The notes below the pieces were generated by a model that saw only the letters and a program-made list of their open reading frames with translations, did no database searches and was not told the origin of the DNA. A DNA stretch of 64,000 nt from GWE2-42-39 sp963662895 (lineage in GTDB: Bacteria; Bacteroidota; Bacteroidia; Bacteroidales; Prolixibacteraceae), in the NCBI GenBank assembly GCA_963662895.1, contig OY759981.1, forward strand, positions 1,984,001-2,048,000. The letters are read 5' to 3'. A program made the translations under genes and the position numbers. Shown here piece by piece: positions 36,142-45,262 of this stretch; position 1 is the stretch's first letter, and each line of letters begins with the position of its first letter.

Positions 36142-37424
36142 TTTCCGGCAGAGATAATAATTCGACTTAGTAGCCGGGTCAGTTCTTTCCGCGAATAAGC
36201 GTCGGTATTTTCCGGTTCAGTTTTTATTTCTGAATTGAAAATCTTCAGGATAAAATTACTGATCCCGTTTTCATCTGAATAATCAAATATGTGTCCGCAT
36301 TTCGTTTCCCGGAGAATACCTGCCAGGTCGCCGTCGGTGGGGCCAATAGCCAGCACTGGTTTACGGGAGGCCAGGTATTCAAAAAATTTGCCGGTTAAGA
36401 TTCCTGCATTATTTTCAACTTTCGGGATGATAAGTAACAACAAGTCCGAACGCAGCAAATATTCAATCGATTTCGGATGGTCAACATAACCGGTCAGTTC
36501 CAGCTCCAGTTCCGGGAATTTATTTCTTATCTGTTCTGAAATAGTTCCGGGGACTTTACCGACAAAACGGATTTTTATTTGCCGGGAAAATGTTTGGCCT
36601 GTCTTTTTTAACGCGTTAATAAATCCCGAAATATCATAGGTTTCAGAAATTGTCCCGGTGTAGGTAATGGTAAATTTTTCTTCCTTTTCATAAACTTTGT
36701 CCCCGAAATCATCTTCATCGAACCCATTGGGAATAATAGCCGTTTTCAGGCTTAGGTCAGCATTTGTTTTTTTGTTGAAAAGGCGCAGCAAATCCTTGCT
36801 GACCGTGATCAGGTGGCTGGCTTTTTCGAGCACCTGCCTTTCCATTTGCCGGTCGATCATTCGGGCAGTCCATGTGTGGTAAAACTGTTTGTAATAATAA
36901 ATATCGGTCCAGGGGTCGCGCAGGTCAGCGATCCAGGGAACGCCGTTTTTTTTATGAAGTTTCAGCCCGGTCAGATGAGTCGAATGTGGCGGACCTGTGG
37001 TAATAACCGTATCAATCGTATATTTTTCAACCAATTCAACAGCTTTCCGGTATGCGTATTTATTCCAGCCTTTCCGGGGGTCAGGCAATAAAAAATTACC
37101 CCGGACGAACCGGCTTAGCTTCTGAAAAAAAGACGGGTCCGTTTCATTGGCAAAACCGCCGTAAGGAATTTCCTTCTTTTTCGAAAGGCGACTGTAGAGT
37201 TGATATAATTCAAAACTTTTAGTGTAATATACCTCGGCCTCGGGATTTATCTCGTTCAGCAGGCTTTCATCGGTTTGCGGATAACTGGCAAAAGCCGGAT
37301 CAACCGTCAGCACAACAGGATGAACCCCGAACAGGGGGAGGTACTTCACAAACTTCAGCCACCGCTGTACACCCGCTCCTCCCGAAGGAGGCCAGTAATA
37401 TGTAATAATTAAAACTTTTTTCAA
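36138..37424 (-). CDS. Glycosyltransferase family 4
   Basis: 428 residues with the GT4 layout: ITYYWPPSGGAGVQRWLKFV at the start (acceptor-side Rossmann domain), DTVITTGPPHSTHLTGLKLH, ADLRDPWTDIYYY, IIPNGFDEDDF, FTITYTGTISETYDISGFIN and EYLASRKPVLAIGPTDGDLA as the donor-binding part. Retaining sugar transferase acting at the cytoplasmic face on polysaccharide or O-antigen units. It heads a two-gene minus-strand unit and is divergent from the deacetylase gene. Confidence 0.9.
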   Translation of the reverse strand: MKKVLIITYYWPPSGGAGVQRWLKFVKYLPLFGVHPVVLTVDPAFASYPQTDESLLNEINPEAEVYYTKSFELYQLYSRLSKKKEIPYGGFANETDPSFFQKLSRFVRGNFLLPDPRKGWNKYAYRKAVELVEKYTIDTVITTGPPHSTHLTGLKLHKKNGVPWIADLRDPWTDIYYYKQFYHTWTARMIDRQMERQVLEKASHLITVSKDLLRLFNKKTNADLSLKTAIIPNGFDEDDFGDKVYEKEEKFTITYTGTISETYDISGFINALKKTGQTFSRQIKIRFVGKVPGTISEQIRNKFPELELELTGYVDHPKSIEYLLRSDLLLLIIPKVENNAGILTGKFFEYLASRKPVLAIGPTDGDLAGILRETKCGHIFDYSDENGISNFILKIFNSEIKTEPENTDAYSRKELTRLLSRIIISAGK

Positions 37425-37559
37425 TTTCGGATCAATCTGTTAAAACGAAGTAAAGATAATAGTTTTAATCAGGCAACGCGATCCGACAGGTTATCGGGTA
37501 ACTTATTTTTTAATAGCTTTGACAAAAATTGCACTTATCTTTTGAACTTACACCATAAC

Positions 37560-38843
37560 ATGAAAGTATATATAAGGCCTGATACAGACTACTATTACCC
37601 GACTCTTTATGTTTTGAAAATAATGGAAAAGAATCAAAATTACAGTTTCGTGTATGTAGAATCTGTTGAAAATGCCACAATCATATGGGACCATTTGAAC
37701 CTGGAATCCCAACCCATACATCTTGCATTTTACGATACTTTGAAGAACTACAAAGACAAATTATCTCATGTCTTTCAATTTAATTCAGTTCCCGCCATTA
37801 TCAACGAAAAGGGACAAAAAGATGTGATTGCTACAATTTTTTATATGATCAATTGTCTTCAGGAGTTTAATCCAGGGGAAGACCATTTAGATAAATTTGG
37901 ACGGTTCAAATTTGAATCATCATACCAATTCCGCTTTAATAATATCGAAGAAAATTTAGTGCAACAGGAGATTGATTCATTTTTCAGAGAGTTCAGAATA
38001 AAAGGTGCCAATGAAAAAAGTTCATTTTTTATCTCGCACGACGTGGATGCTTTGTATGGCTCATTGGTTCAGGATGGTTTCTGGGCTTTGAAAAAAATGA
38101 GGATAGATATTATCCTGAGGTTGATTGTCAATGAATTAGTGCGAAAACCACACTGGAAGAATATCGACAAAATAATTAAACTAAATAATGAGTATGATAT
38201 CCGGTCTACATTTTTTTGGTTAGTGAACCAGGGCATAGGGACGAACAATATAAAGAACGCCGACTACAATCTGAAAAAGGAGAAAAATATCATAGATATG
38301 GTTCATGGGGCAGGTTTTTTTTGCGGGCTTCATAAATCATGCATGGACATGAGTATCGATGAAGAACTTCAGAAAGGGGAACTTAATACAAAATACAACC
38401 GGTATCATTTTCTGAATTTTTCAACATATCCGGACTGGGCGAAAATATCAGAATCGGAAATACAATTAGATTGTAGTCTTGGCTTTGCAGAAAGGTATGG
38501 TTTTCGGAATTCGTACGGAAGATCGTTTCAACCTTTCAATTTCGAAAATAACCGGCCCTACGATTTTATAGAAACCCCTCTTACCTTTATGGATACCACC
38601 TTATACAGATACATGAAACAATCCGCTGATAAAATTGGGGATATAATTATAAACTTTTTTGAAAAAAATAAGTACAATTGCCATCATTCGTTATTGTGGC
38701 ATAATACTGGTTTTACAAATTATAAATATGGCTTTTTGCTAAAGGAATATAAAAAAGTGATGGGGTATTTGTATGAAACAAAAATTGCTGCAATTACCCC
38801 TGATGGAATCATTAATAAATGCCGTCTAGACTGGAATTTCTAA
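37560..38843 (+). CDS. Polysaccharide deacetylase-like protein (NodB type)
   Basis: 427 residues from ATG 37560; an in-frame TTG at 37542 would add six residues (NLHHN type) and is less likely. The N-terminal 150 residues (KVYIRPDTDYYYPTLYVLKI) were not recognised. Then FFISHDVDALYG gives the metal-binding Asp pair of the carbohydrate esterase 4 fold, DIRSTFFWLVNQG the second motif, and HKSCMDM the His region. It probably modifies a cell-surface polysaccharide built by the neighbouring GTs, although the metal-binding set is not the standard H-x-x-x-H, so activity is inferred. It begins a three-gene plus-strand unit with two acyltransferases. Confidence 0.75.
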   Translation: MKVYIRPDTDYYYPTLYVLKIMEKNQNYSFVYVESVENATIIWDHLNLESQPIHLAFYDTLKNYKDKLSHVFQFNSVPAIINEKGQKDVIATIFYMINCLQEFNPGEDHLDKFGRFKFESSYQFRFNNIEENLVQQEIDSFFREFRIKGANEKSSFFISHDVDALYGSLVQDGFWALKKMRIDIILRLIVNELVRKPHWKNIDKIIKLNNEYDIRSTFFWLVNQGIGTNNIKNADYNLKKEKNIIDMVHGAGFFCGLHKSCMDMSIDEELQKGELNTKYNRYHFLNFSTYPDWAKISESEIQLDCSLGFAERYGFRNSYGRSFQPFNFENNRPYDFIETPLTFMDTTLYRYMKQSADKIGDIIINFFEKNKYNCHHSLLWHNTGFTNYKYGFLLKEYKKVMGYLYETKIAAITPDGIINKCRLDWNF

Positions 38844-38868
38844 AAGTAACAGCTTTGAAATTGAATAA

Positions 38869-39480
38869 ATGTTACATTTAAAAAGACATAATAACCTGAT
38901 TATACGGGGAATTGAGAAGCTCAATGCCTTTTTGCTGGAAAAAGGGACAGGTGTCCTGAGAATCAATGTATTTGCTGCAAAAGCAGGCACGGGCCTAAAC
39001 CAAATCGAAATAGATGGCAATTACTCCGTTTGTATCATAAACGAAAAGGTTTTAAATGGTATTTCAAGAATCCGCGGGCGAAAGAAATATAACCAGCTAA
39101 AAAAAGTACTGAACAAGGGAGGATATGGCATTTCAATATACCAGGCTGATGAACTGGCCGCATACGGGTGGATAGGTATGAATAAGGGAAAGCATAGCCG
39201 AAGAATTTTTACGCCGTTTGCAATTCCTCATGACAGCGCCCATATTTTTGAGTGCTACACTGTTAAAAAGTTTAGGGGCCGGAAGTTATATCAGGCAATT
39301 GTGTACCAACTGGCTGAGCAGGCAAAGTCAGAACAGGCTAAAAATATTTATATTGATACAGTTTTTGGTAATTATGTAGCAGAAAAAGGAGTAAGCAATC
39401 TCGGGTTTGACCATGTTTCATTTCAAACCACGGTGTTATTTCTCAATAAAGTAATTTTTCAATATGATCGTAAAAGATAA
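38869..39480 (+). CDS. GNAT-like acetyltransferase
   Basis: 203 residues. A GNAT-type C-terminal half is suggested by HIFECYTVKKFRGRKLYQAI as the acetyl-CoA-binding 'RGR' loop, QLAEQAKSEQAKNIYIDTV, and VAEKGVSNLGFDHVSFQT with the typical 'lGF' end. The N-terminal half is unlike common families. It follows the deacetylase by 25 bp and overlaps the next gene by 17 bp, so the three are cotranscribed. Likely acylates a sugar or sugar-lipid in the surface polysaccharide pathway; substrate unknown. Confidence 0.65.
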   Translation: MLHLKRHNNLIIRGIEKLNAFLLEKGTGVLRINVFAAKAGTGLNQIEIDGNYSVCIINEKVLNGISRIRGRKKYNQLKKVLNKGGYGISIYQADELAAYGWIGMNKGKHSRRIFTPFAIPHDSAHIFECYTVKKFRGRKLYQAIVYQLAEQAKSEQAKNIYIDTVFGNYVAEKGVSNLGFDHVSFQTTVLFLNKVIFQYDRKR

Positions 39481-40441
39481 AAAGCAATATTCAATATTTT
39501 GCAAGTCGTACAAAAAGTTACCAGTTTATTTTAACGACTGGTATTTGGACAATGTATGCGGCAAAAAAAATTGGGATGCCCTAATCTATATGGAAGATGG
39601 GAAGATTCAGGGAGTATTGCCCTATTTTATGTCCGGGATACCAATCATTGGCAATAAAATTGCTATGCCTAAGATTACTCCTTACATGGGCGTATTCCTG
39701 GTTATGCAGGAAGGAATAAAAAATGTAAAAAGGATTAGTCTTGAAAAAAAGGTGGCCTCTGCTTTGATAGAGGCTCTGCCCAAACATAAATATTTTAATG
39801 TCCGCTTTCACAAAAGTTTTCAAAATTGGCTGCCTTTTTACTGGAAAGGATTTGTACAACAAACCATGTATACTTATGTAATCAGGGATATCTCAGATTT
39901 AGATGAAGTGTACAGTAACTTCAAAAGTAGTGTACGAAATAAAATCAGAAAGGCGGAACAAATTGTAAAGGCCGAGATAAGTGATGATATTGAGACTTTT
40001 TACCGGGTGAACAAATTGAGTTTTGACCGGCAAAACATGGCGATTGGATATGACCTGGCGAGTCTCAAAAAAATAGACCAGGCTTTCTCTGAAAATAATT
40101 CCAGGGTTATATTCCTTGCAAAAGATAAGCAAAACAGGGTTCACTCAGCTCTTTATTTAACGTATGACAAAAACTCTGCGAATGTTCATTTAGTTGGTGA
40201 AGACCCTGCATTACGCAGCAGTGGCGCCGGTACCCTTTTGGTTTGGGAAGCCATTAAATATGCCCGGAATAAATTAAAGCTCGCCCAGTTTGATTTCGAA
40301 GGAAGTATTATTGAACAAATTGAAGAAAACAGGAGAGCCTACGGGACAGAACAAGTAGGCTACCACCGAATTCGAAAGGTGAACTCTCTTCTCTTAAAGT
40401 TTATTTTCTTCTTTTATGACTTAATCGGTAAAAGAATATAG
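39464..40441 (+). CDS. FemAB/GNAT-type N-acyltransferase
   Basis: 325 residues with the tandem-GNAT layout of FemAB-like proteins. The N-terminal part has YFNDWYLDNVCGKKNWDALI. The second domain has FKSSVRNKIRKAEQ, the hallmark 'xxRxxIRKAxK' loop, then FYRVNKLSFDRQNM, ALYLTYDKNSANVHLVGEDP and GAGTLLVWEAIKYAR, and ends in FDFEGSIIEQIEENRRAYGT. Relatives add amino acids or acyl groups to cell-envelope precursors, and some occur in exopolysaccharide loci. It ends 20 bp before the convergent glyS gene. Confidence 0.8.
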   Translation: MIVKDKKQYSIFCKSYKKLPVYFNDWYLDNVCGKKNWDALIYMEDGKIQGVLPYFMSGIPIIGNKIAMPKITPYMGVFLVMQEGIKNVKRISLEKKVASALIEALPKHKYFNVRFHKSFQNWLPFYWKGFVQQTMYTYVIRDISDLDEVYSNFKSSVRNKIRKAEQIVKAEISDDIETFYRVNKLSFDRQNMAIGYDLASLKKIDQAFSENNSRVIFLAKDKQNRVHSALYLTYDKNSANVHLVGEDPALRSSGAGTLLVWEAIKYARNKLKLAQFDFEGSIIEQIEENRRAYGTEQVGYHRIRKVNSLLLKFIFFFYDLIGKRI

Positions 40442-40461
40442 ACTTAATCCGGAAAGTATGT

Positions 40462-42015
40462 TTACTGCAACTTTGCAAATAGCTTTTTAAAGTTTATTTC
40501 TCCTGAAATAATATTCTGAAGTTTATCAATTTCAACCCGGTCCTGTTCCATGGTATCGCGGTAGCGGATCGTTACCGTGTTATCTTCCAGTGTCTGGTGG
40601 TCGATAGTTATACAGAACGGCGTACCGATGGCATCCATCCGGCGGTAACGTTTACCGATCGAATCTTTTTCATCATACTGGCAGTTAAAATCAAATTTCA
40701 TCATATCGACAATCTCCCGGGCTTTTTCGGGCAGGCCGTCTTTTTTCACCAAAGGAAGGACAGCCAGCTTTACCGGGGCAAGTACCGGCGGCAATTTCAA
40801 AACCACGCGTGTATCTTTCTGTCCGTTGGCTGTATCTACTTCTTCTTCGTGATAAGCCGCTGAAATTATCTGGAGGAACATACGATCGACCCCGATGGAT
40901 GTTTCTACCACGTATGGCACATACGATTCCCCCAGATCAGGGTCATAATATTGTATTTTCTTTCCTGAATATTTCTGGTGTTGAGACAAGTCGAAATTGG
41001 TACGGGAATGGATCCCTTCCACTTCCTTGAACCCAAACGGGAATTTATACTCAATATCCACTGCCGCATTGGCATAGTGGGCCAGCTTTTCATGCACATG
41101 GAAACGGTAATTGCCGTCGCCAAAGCCAAGTGCACGGTGCCAGTTTATCCGGGTTTCTTTCCATTTTTCGAACCAGTCGAGTTCGGTGCCCGGCTTTACG
41201 AAAAACTGCATTTCCATCTGCTCGAATTCGCGCATACGGAAAATGAACTGACGGGCCACAATTTCGTTACGGAATGCTTTTCCTATCTGGGCAATACCGA
41301 ATGGAATTTTCATACGGCCTGTTTTTTGCACGTTCAGATAATTCACAAAAATACCCTGGGCCGTTTCGGGACGCAGGTACACTTTTAAGGCACCATCGGC
41401 AGTCGATCCCATTTCGGTGGCAAACATCAGGTTAAACTGGCGGACATCGGTCCAGTTGCGGGTTCCTGAAATCGGGCAGGCAATTTCTTCATCAATAATT
41501 ATCTGCCTTAGTTCTTCAAAATTATTATCATTTAATGCCTTTGAGAAACGGTTGTGCAGGGCATCCCATTTTGCCTGATAATTCAACACACGGCCATTGG
41601 TTTCGCGGAATTGTTTTTCGTCGAAAGCATCGCCAAAACGTTTGGCAGCCTTTGCTACTTCCTTGTTTATTTTTTCCTCTGTCTTGGCCAGTTGTTCTTC
41701 AATCAACACGTCGGCACGATAGCGTTTCTTTGAATCTTTATTGTCGATCAGAGGATCGTTAAAAGCATCCACGTGACCCGAAGCTTTCCAGATGGTTGGG
41801 TGCATGAAAATAGCCGAGTCGATGCCCACCACGTTTTCGTGCAACAATACCATACTGTCCCACCAGTATTTCTTGATGTTGTTTTTCAGTTCGACGCCAT
41901 TCTGTCCGTAATCATAAACGGCTCCCAACCCGTCGTAAATTTCGCTCGATTGAAATACATACCCGTATTCTTTACAGTGGGCAACCAGTTTCTTGAAAAT
42001 ATCTTCCTGAGCCAT
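40462..42015 (-). CDS. glyS: Glycyl-tRNA synthetase (alpha2 type)
   Basis: 517 residues, single-chain class II synthetase of the archaeal/eukaryotic-type form used by Bacteroidota. It starts at the N-terminal insertion CKEYGYVFQSSEIYDGLGAV. Motif 2 is GIAQIGKAFRNEIVARQFIFRMREFEQ, with FVKPGTE next. GIHSRTNFDLSQHQKYSGK and VVETSIGVDRMFLQII (motif 3) follow, and the anticodon-binding domain ends in TIRYRDTMEQDRVEID. It charges tRNA-Gly. It is transcribed alone and convergent with the FemAB-like gene. Confidence 0.97.
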   Translation of the reverse strand: MAQEDIFKKLVAHCKEYGYVFQSSEIYDGLGAVYDYGQNGVELKNNIKKYWWDSMVLLHENVVGIDSAIFMHPTIWKASGHVDAFNDPLIDNKDSKKRYRADVLIEEQLAKTEEKINKEVAKAAKRFGDAFDEKQFRETNGRVLNYQAKWDALHNRFSKALNDNNFEELRQIIIDEEIACPISGTRNWTDVRQFNLMFATEMGSTADGALKVYLRPETAQGIFVNYLNVQKTGRMKIPFGIAQIGKAFRNEIVARQFIFRMREFEQMEMQFFVKPGTELDWFEKWKETRINWHRALGFGDGNYRFHVHEKLAHYANAAVDIEYKFPFGFKEVEGIHSRTNFDLSQHQKYSGKKIQYYDPDLGESYVPYVVETSIGVDRMFLQIISAAYHEEEVDTANGQKDTRVVLKLPPVLAPVKLAVLPLVKKDGLPEKAREIVDMMKFDFNCQYDEKDSIGKRYRRMDAIGTPFCITIDHQTLEDNTVTIRYRDTMEQDRVEIDKLQNIISGEINFKKLFAKLQ

Positions 42016-42352
42016 AATGCCTTTATGTTTTTTATTTTAAGGGCGTAAAAATAGGAAAAAATGGGAACAATATATGCGGATCAGATTCATTTATAATTCC
42101 GGAAACAGGTAATCCCCGGGGGGGGATGTTTCTATGCAGTTCTAGCTCCCATGGGGCCATAATGAGGCAATGACAGGAAAGGTATCCGGAAGACAAGTCC
42201 CCAATTCACCGGAAGGTGAAAAGCAGGGATGGCCGGTCAAAGTAGTCCGGGCCGGCGAAGGCGGGAGCGGTTTTTGGCGGGTATTCAAGGGATGTGTGCC
42301 GGGAAGAAAAAACCGTGAGGCGGGAGGAAGGATGACTTTGACAAGACTTTTA

Positions 42353-42380
42353 CTTCCTTTTGGTCGACTGCAAAAGGAAG
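42353..42380. repeat. Perfect 10-bp inverted repeat in the glyS-motA gap
   Basis: CTTCCTTTTG (42353-42362) and CAAAAGGAAG (42371-42380) form a hairpin with an 8-nt loop. It lies in the 567-bp gap 42016-42582. That gap also has a short ATCCCC-GGGGAT hairpin near 42115 and a GC-rich stretch 42160-42400 whose open frames look like chance. No gene is supported there. Confidence 0.6.
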
Positions 42381-42582
42381 GGCCCAGCCGGGCAGAGGCG
42401 AATACAAAATAACAATAAAAACGGACAATAGTCAGAAAACAAGCTTCATTGCATTTCCGTTTTTTACAGTCCTCAAGCCGGACGGGCTGCTCCTCATTCA
42501 ATAACGGAACGATGGCTCCTTACAAAGACAGAACATGGAACACTCTTCCTGTTCTTCTCCACAAAGTTCAATACATAATTTT

Positions 42583-42948
42583 TCAGGCTGCCTTTTCTTT
42601 CGACAACCAGATGAGAAGAATAATCCCGGCCCGGGCAATCAGAAAAACCGTGATACCGAAAAGCGGATCAATCAGCGCCATCTTCAAACCGTCGGCCATC
42701 AGTCGCGGGGTCAGTTCTCCTTGTGCCGCAATCATGTCGAAAGCTTTTATCAAACCAAAAGTACGTCCCAGGAATCCCCAGGCTACAGTAAACCATCCAA
42801 AGGAAGAAATCAGTGAAATGGTTTTTTTGTTGTCGTTCCGGTTCATTAATCCCTGAACAATTAATGCCAGGATAACAATCAGTAAAATCAGGATAGGATA
42901 GGTAAAAAAGGGCCCGCCGTCGTTAAATTTTCCAAATAGTGATTCCAT
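42583..42948 (-). CDS. Small MotA/TolQ/ExbB-like membrane protein
   Basis: 121 residues. There are three membrane segments (PFFTYPILILLIVILALIV, IITFVAWGFLGRTFGL-like middle, ALIDPLFGITVFLIARAGII). The middle GWFTVAWGFLGRTFGLIKAF and the final helix resemble the pore part of MotA/TolQ/ExbB proton channels. The protein is much shorter than ExbB (about 230), being only the core. No ExbD/TolR partner is adjacent. Bacteroidota often carry such short forms; a role in energising or signalling at the membrane is an inference. Confidence 0.7.
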   Translation of the reverse strand: MESLFGKFNDGGPFFTYPILILLIVILALIVQGLMNRNDNKKTISLISSFGWFTVAWGFLGRTFGLIKAFDMIAAQGELTPRLMADGLKMALIDPLFGITVFLIARAGIILLIWLSKEKAA

Positions 42949-43123
42949 AATAATTGGTTTTTAAGTTGATACTACGTCAAAAATAGCCTGCATTTTCCCC
43001 CGATATTTTTATTTGCGACGGATCAACCGTTTTGTTTGCTTTTCAGCAGGTTTAAAATTACGAATTGAAAATTACATATCCTTTTTTGCAATATCGCTTG
43101 CTAAATTGGTATTTGGCCTATAA

Positions 43124-44257
43124 ATGAGAGCCGAAAAGAAGAAAATCCGTAATATTGTTGTAATGATTTTGCTGAAAGACATAAAAATAAAGGAAATACT
43201 GCTGCATTTTTTGTTCTGGATTGCGGTGTGGTTCTTCTTTGTTTATTTTTTTAGTTACAATTCCGACGACACGGCTTATGTAACATGGTTCTCAAGTCTT
43301 TTGCTGCCATTGACCATGGTCGTTACCTATTTCATGATTTATGGTCTGATCCCCAGATTCCTGCTTGCAAAAAGATATTTTCGTTTTGCGCTTTACAGCT
43401 TTTATATCCTGGTTTTTTCTTCCTACATGATTGCATTGATTATTTATGGTTGCCTGATTTTTATACTGAAATTTAATATTGCCGTCATGCCGCCGATGAG
43501 CAAGAATTTTTTCTTTATTTTAATCCTGGTTTTTCTGGTCGCGGGGCTTGTCAGTTTCGTTAGTTTGCTTAATCATAGCTTTAAAACGAGTTCCAGGAAC
43601 AAAGAACTTCAGAATAAAATACTGGCAACTCAGCTTCAACTAAAGGAACAGGAATTGCATTATCTGAAAATGCAGATTCACCCTCATTTTTTATTCAATA
43701 CATTGAATACGATTTACGGATTTGCACTGAAACAATCGAAACAAACTCCTGAAATTATTTTGAAGCTTTCGAATTTGCTGGATTATATTTTGTACCAGAT
43801 TAACGAGCCCCAGGTAAGCCTGAAAGAAGATGTTCTGCATATGAAGGAATACATCGACCTGGAAAAAATGAGGTTTCAGGATAGACTGAAAGTTTCATTC
43901 GTAACCGGCAATATTGATGAAGAAATCCGGATAGCGCCCATGTTGTTGATTCCTTTTGTTGAAAATGCCTTTAAACACGGAAGCATAATGGATGGCTTTT
44001 TAAAGATGGATATCCGGATAACAGTAGAAAAGGATCAACTGAAGTTTTCGATAAGAAATACTGTTTTAACTGATGAAAAGCAAAACCAAGGTACCGGAAT
44101 TGGCCTGGAAAATATTCGCAAAAGACTTGATTTGCATTATAGCAACAGGTATAAACTGGAACAGGATATCCGGGATAACTGGTATAATGTTGTCCTGACA
44201 TTGTCGAATTTAAACTGGAATGAAAATGCCGAAGGTAATTCAATGCTTAATCGTTGA
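43124..44257 (+). CDS. LytS-type sensor histidine kinase
   Basis: 377 residues. Four membrane helices span about residues 20-150 (LLHFLFWIAVWFFFVYFF, WFSSLLLPLTMVVTYFMIYG, LYSFYILVFSSYMIALIIY, FFFILILVFLVAGLVSF), followed by a coiled coil. The His_kinase domain has MQIHPHFLFNTLNTIYGFAL with the phosphoacceptor His, the N box PMLLIPFVENAFKHGS and G-box GTGIGLENIRKRLDLHY. The first ATG is at 43124; an in-frame ATG at 43163 (MILLKDIKIKEI) would also fit. It overlaps the LytTR regulator by 38 bp and forms one two-component system with it. The signal is unknown. Confidence 0.92.
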   Translation: MRAEKKKIRNIVVMILLKDIKIKEILLHFLFWIAVWFFFVYFFSYNSDDTAYVTWFSSLLLPLTMVVTYFMIYGLIPRFLLAKRYFRFALYSFYILVFSSYMIALIIYGCLIFILKFNIAVMPPMSKNFFFILILVFLVAGLVSFVSLLNHSFKTSSRNKELQNKILATQLQLKEQELHYLKMQIHPHFLFNTLNTIYGFALKQSKQTPEIILKLSNLLDYILYQINEPQVSLKEDVLHMKEYIDLEKMRFQDRLKVSFVTGNIDEEIRIAPMLLIPFVENAFKHGSIMDGFLKMDIRITVEKDQLKFSIRNTVLTDEKQNQGTGIGLENIRKRLDLHYSNRYKLEQDIRDNWYNVVLTLSNLNWNENAEGNSMLNR

Positions 44258-44942
44258 CGACGAACCCGTTGCCCGTGAGATTTTGGAAAGTCACCTGGCA
44301 AAAATAAGTACGGTAAACGTTGTGGGTAGCTGTAAAAACGCATTGGAGGCGTTTCATGCAATCAGTACCGGGAACATTGATTTGGTTTTTCTCGACATCA
44401 ACATGCCTGGAATATCGGGATTGTCATTTGCAAAGTCGATTAACAGCAATATTAAAATAATTTTCACCACTGCTTATCGCGAATATGCTGTCGATGGCTT
44501 CGATTTACGGGCAGTCGATTATTTGCTGAAACCTATTTCGTTTGAACGTCTTTTGCAGGCAATCGATAAGTATCTGGATGAAAATATGCCCCTGAAAAAC
44601 ATTGTGCCGGATGAAATTACACCGGAGAAAAGTAACTTTATTTTTGTGCGTTCCGACCGGAAGATGATTAAAATTAATTTCAGTGAAATCACTTTTATCG
44701 AGAGCTTAAGCGATTATATAAAAATACATCTGAGTGATAAGGTGGTTGTTACCCGCGAAACCATATCAAATATTGAAGCCCTGCTACCCCAGAAAGATTT
44801 TTTGAGGGTCCATCGGTCGTACATTGTTTCGTTTGCCGCTATCCATTCGTTTACCAACGAATATGTGGAAATCGGGAAGCACGAAATCCCAATCAGCCGA
44901 AGTTATAAAAACGATGTTTTGCAAAAACTTGAAGGTATCTGA
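44220..44942 (+). CDS. LytTR-family response regulator
   Basis: 240 residues. The receiver domain has CLIVDDEPVAREILESHL (acidic pair), LVFLDINMPGISG with the phospho-Asp, and ITFTTAY-like FTTAYREYAVDGFDLRAVDY with LLKPI as the conserved Lys region. The C-terminal LytTR DNA-binding domain starts near residue 140 (FIFVRSDRKMIKINFSEITF) and includes FIESLSDYIKIHL and FLRVHRSYIV. An ATG six bases further (44226) is an alternative start. It is coupled to the upstream kinase by overlap. Confidence 0.94.
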   Translation: MKMPKVIQCLIVDDEPVAREILESHLAKISTVNVVGSCKNALEAFHAISTGNIDLVFLDINMPGISGLSFAKSINSNIKIIFTTAYREYAVDGFDLRAVDYLLKPISFERLLQAIDKYLDENMPLKNIVPDEITPEKSNFIFVRSDRKMIKINFSEITFIESLSDYIKIHLSDKVVVTRETISNIEALLPQKDFLRVHRSYIVSFAAIHSFTNEYVEIGKHEIPISRSYKNDVLQKLEGI

Positions 44943-44944
44943 CT

Positions 44945-45208
44945 TCAGTCAACCTCTTCAAAATCGACATATTCACCTTCGTTATGGTTGTCCTTCGAAG
45001 AACTGTTTTCATTATTTATAATTGTGACTTCACCCTCCTTTTTCCGGTTGGCCTGCTGCTGGTTTTGCCTGATATTCGTTTTTGCCTGGTTCAGTACCGA
45101 AGCAAAAACAATTTTTCCGATAATCTTAAAAACGTAATAAACAAGTACGATTATCAGAATGGTTCTGAGAAAATTCCAGACATAAAGGATAATTAATAAA
45201 CCGCTCAT
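44945..45208 (-). CDS. DUF4834-family small membrane protein
   Basis: 87 residues. One or two N-terminal membrane segments (LLIILYVWNFLRTILIIVLV, then YYVFKIIGKIVFAS) are followed by a polar tail ending NEGEYVDFEEVD. This tail, with the acidic VDFEEV end, is the mark of DUF4834 in Bacteroidota. Function unknown. It lies 2 bp beyond the convergent LytTR gene. Confidence 0.85.
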   Translation of the reverse strand: MSGLLIILYVWNFLRTILIIVLVYYVFKIIGKIVFASVLNQAKTNIRQNQQQANRKKEGEVTIINNENSSSKDNHNEGEYVDFEEVD

Positions 45209-45262
45209 TGCAATTGCTTTTCTGAGGAGGTAAAATTACAAATAAAAAAATAAACCTGAACT

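Noticed and set aside
34345..37424. Complete capsule or O-antigen cluster
   Set aside because: No polymerase, flippase or initiating transferase is seen nearby, so only individual polysaccharide genes are claimed.
42170..42412. Possible small GC-rich gene of 80 residues
   Set aside because: The opposite strand is also open, the protein has no recognisable pattern, and the region contains hairpin repeats. It looks like non-coding GC-rich DNA.
42583..42948. Complete ExbB/TolQ motor component for the TonB proteins
   Set aside because: Only 121 residues, no ExbD/TolR next to it, and it is 30 kb from the tonB genes. Kept only as a MotA/TolQ-like protein.
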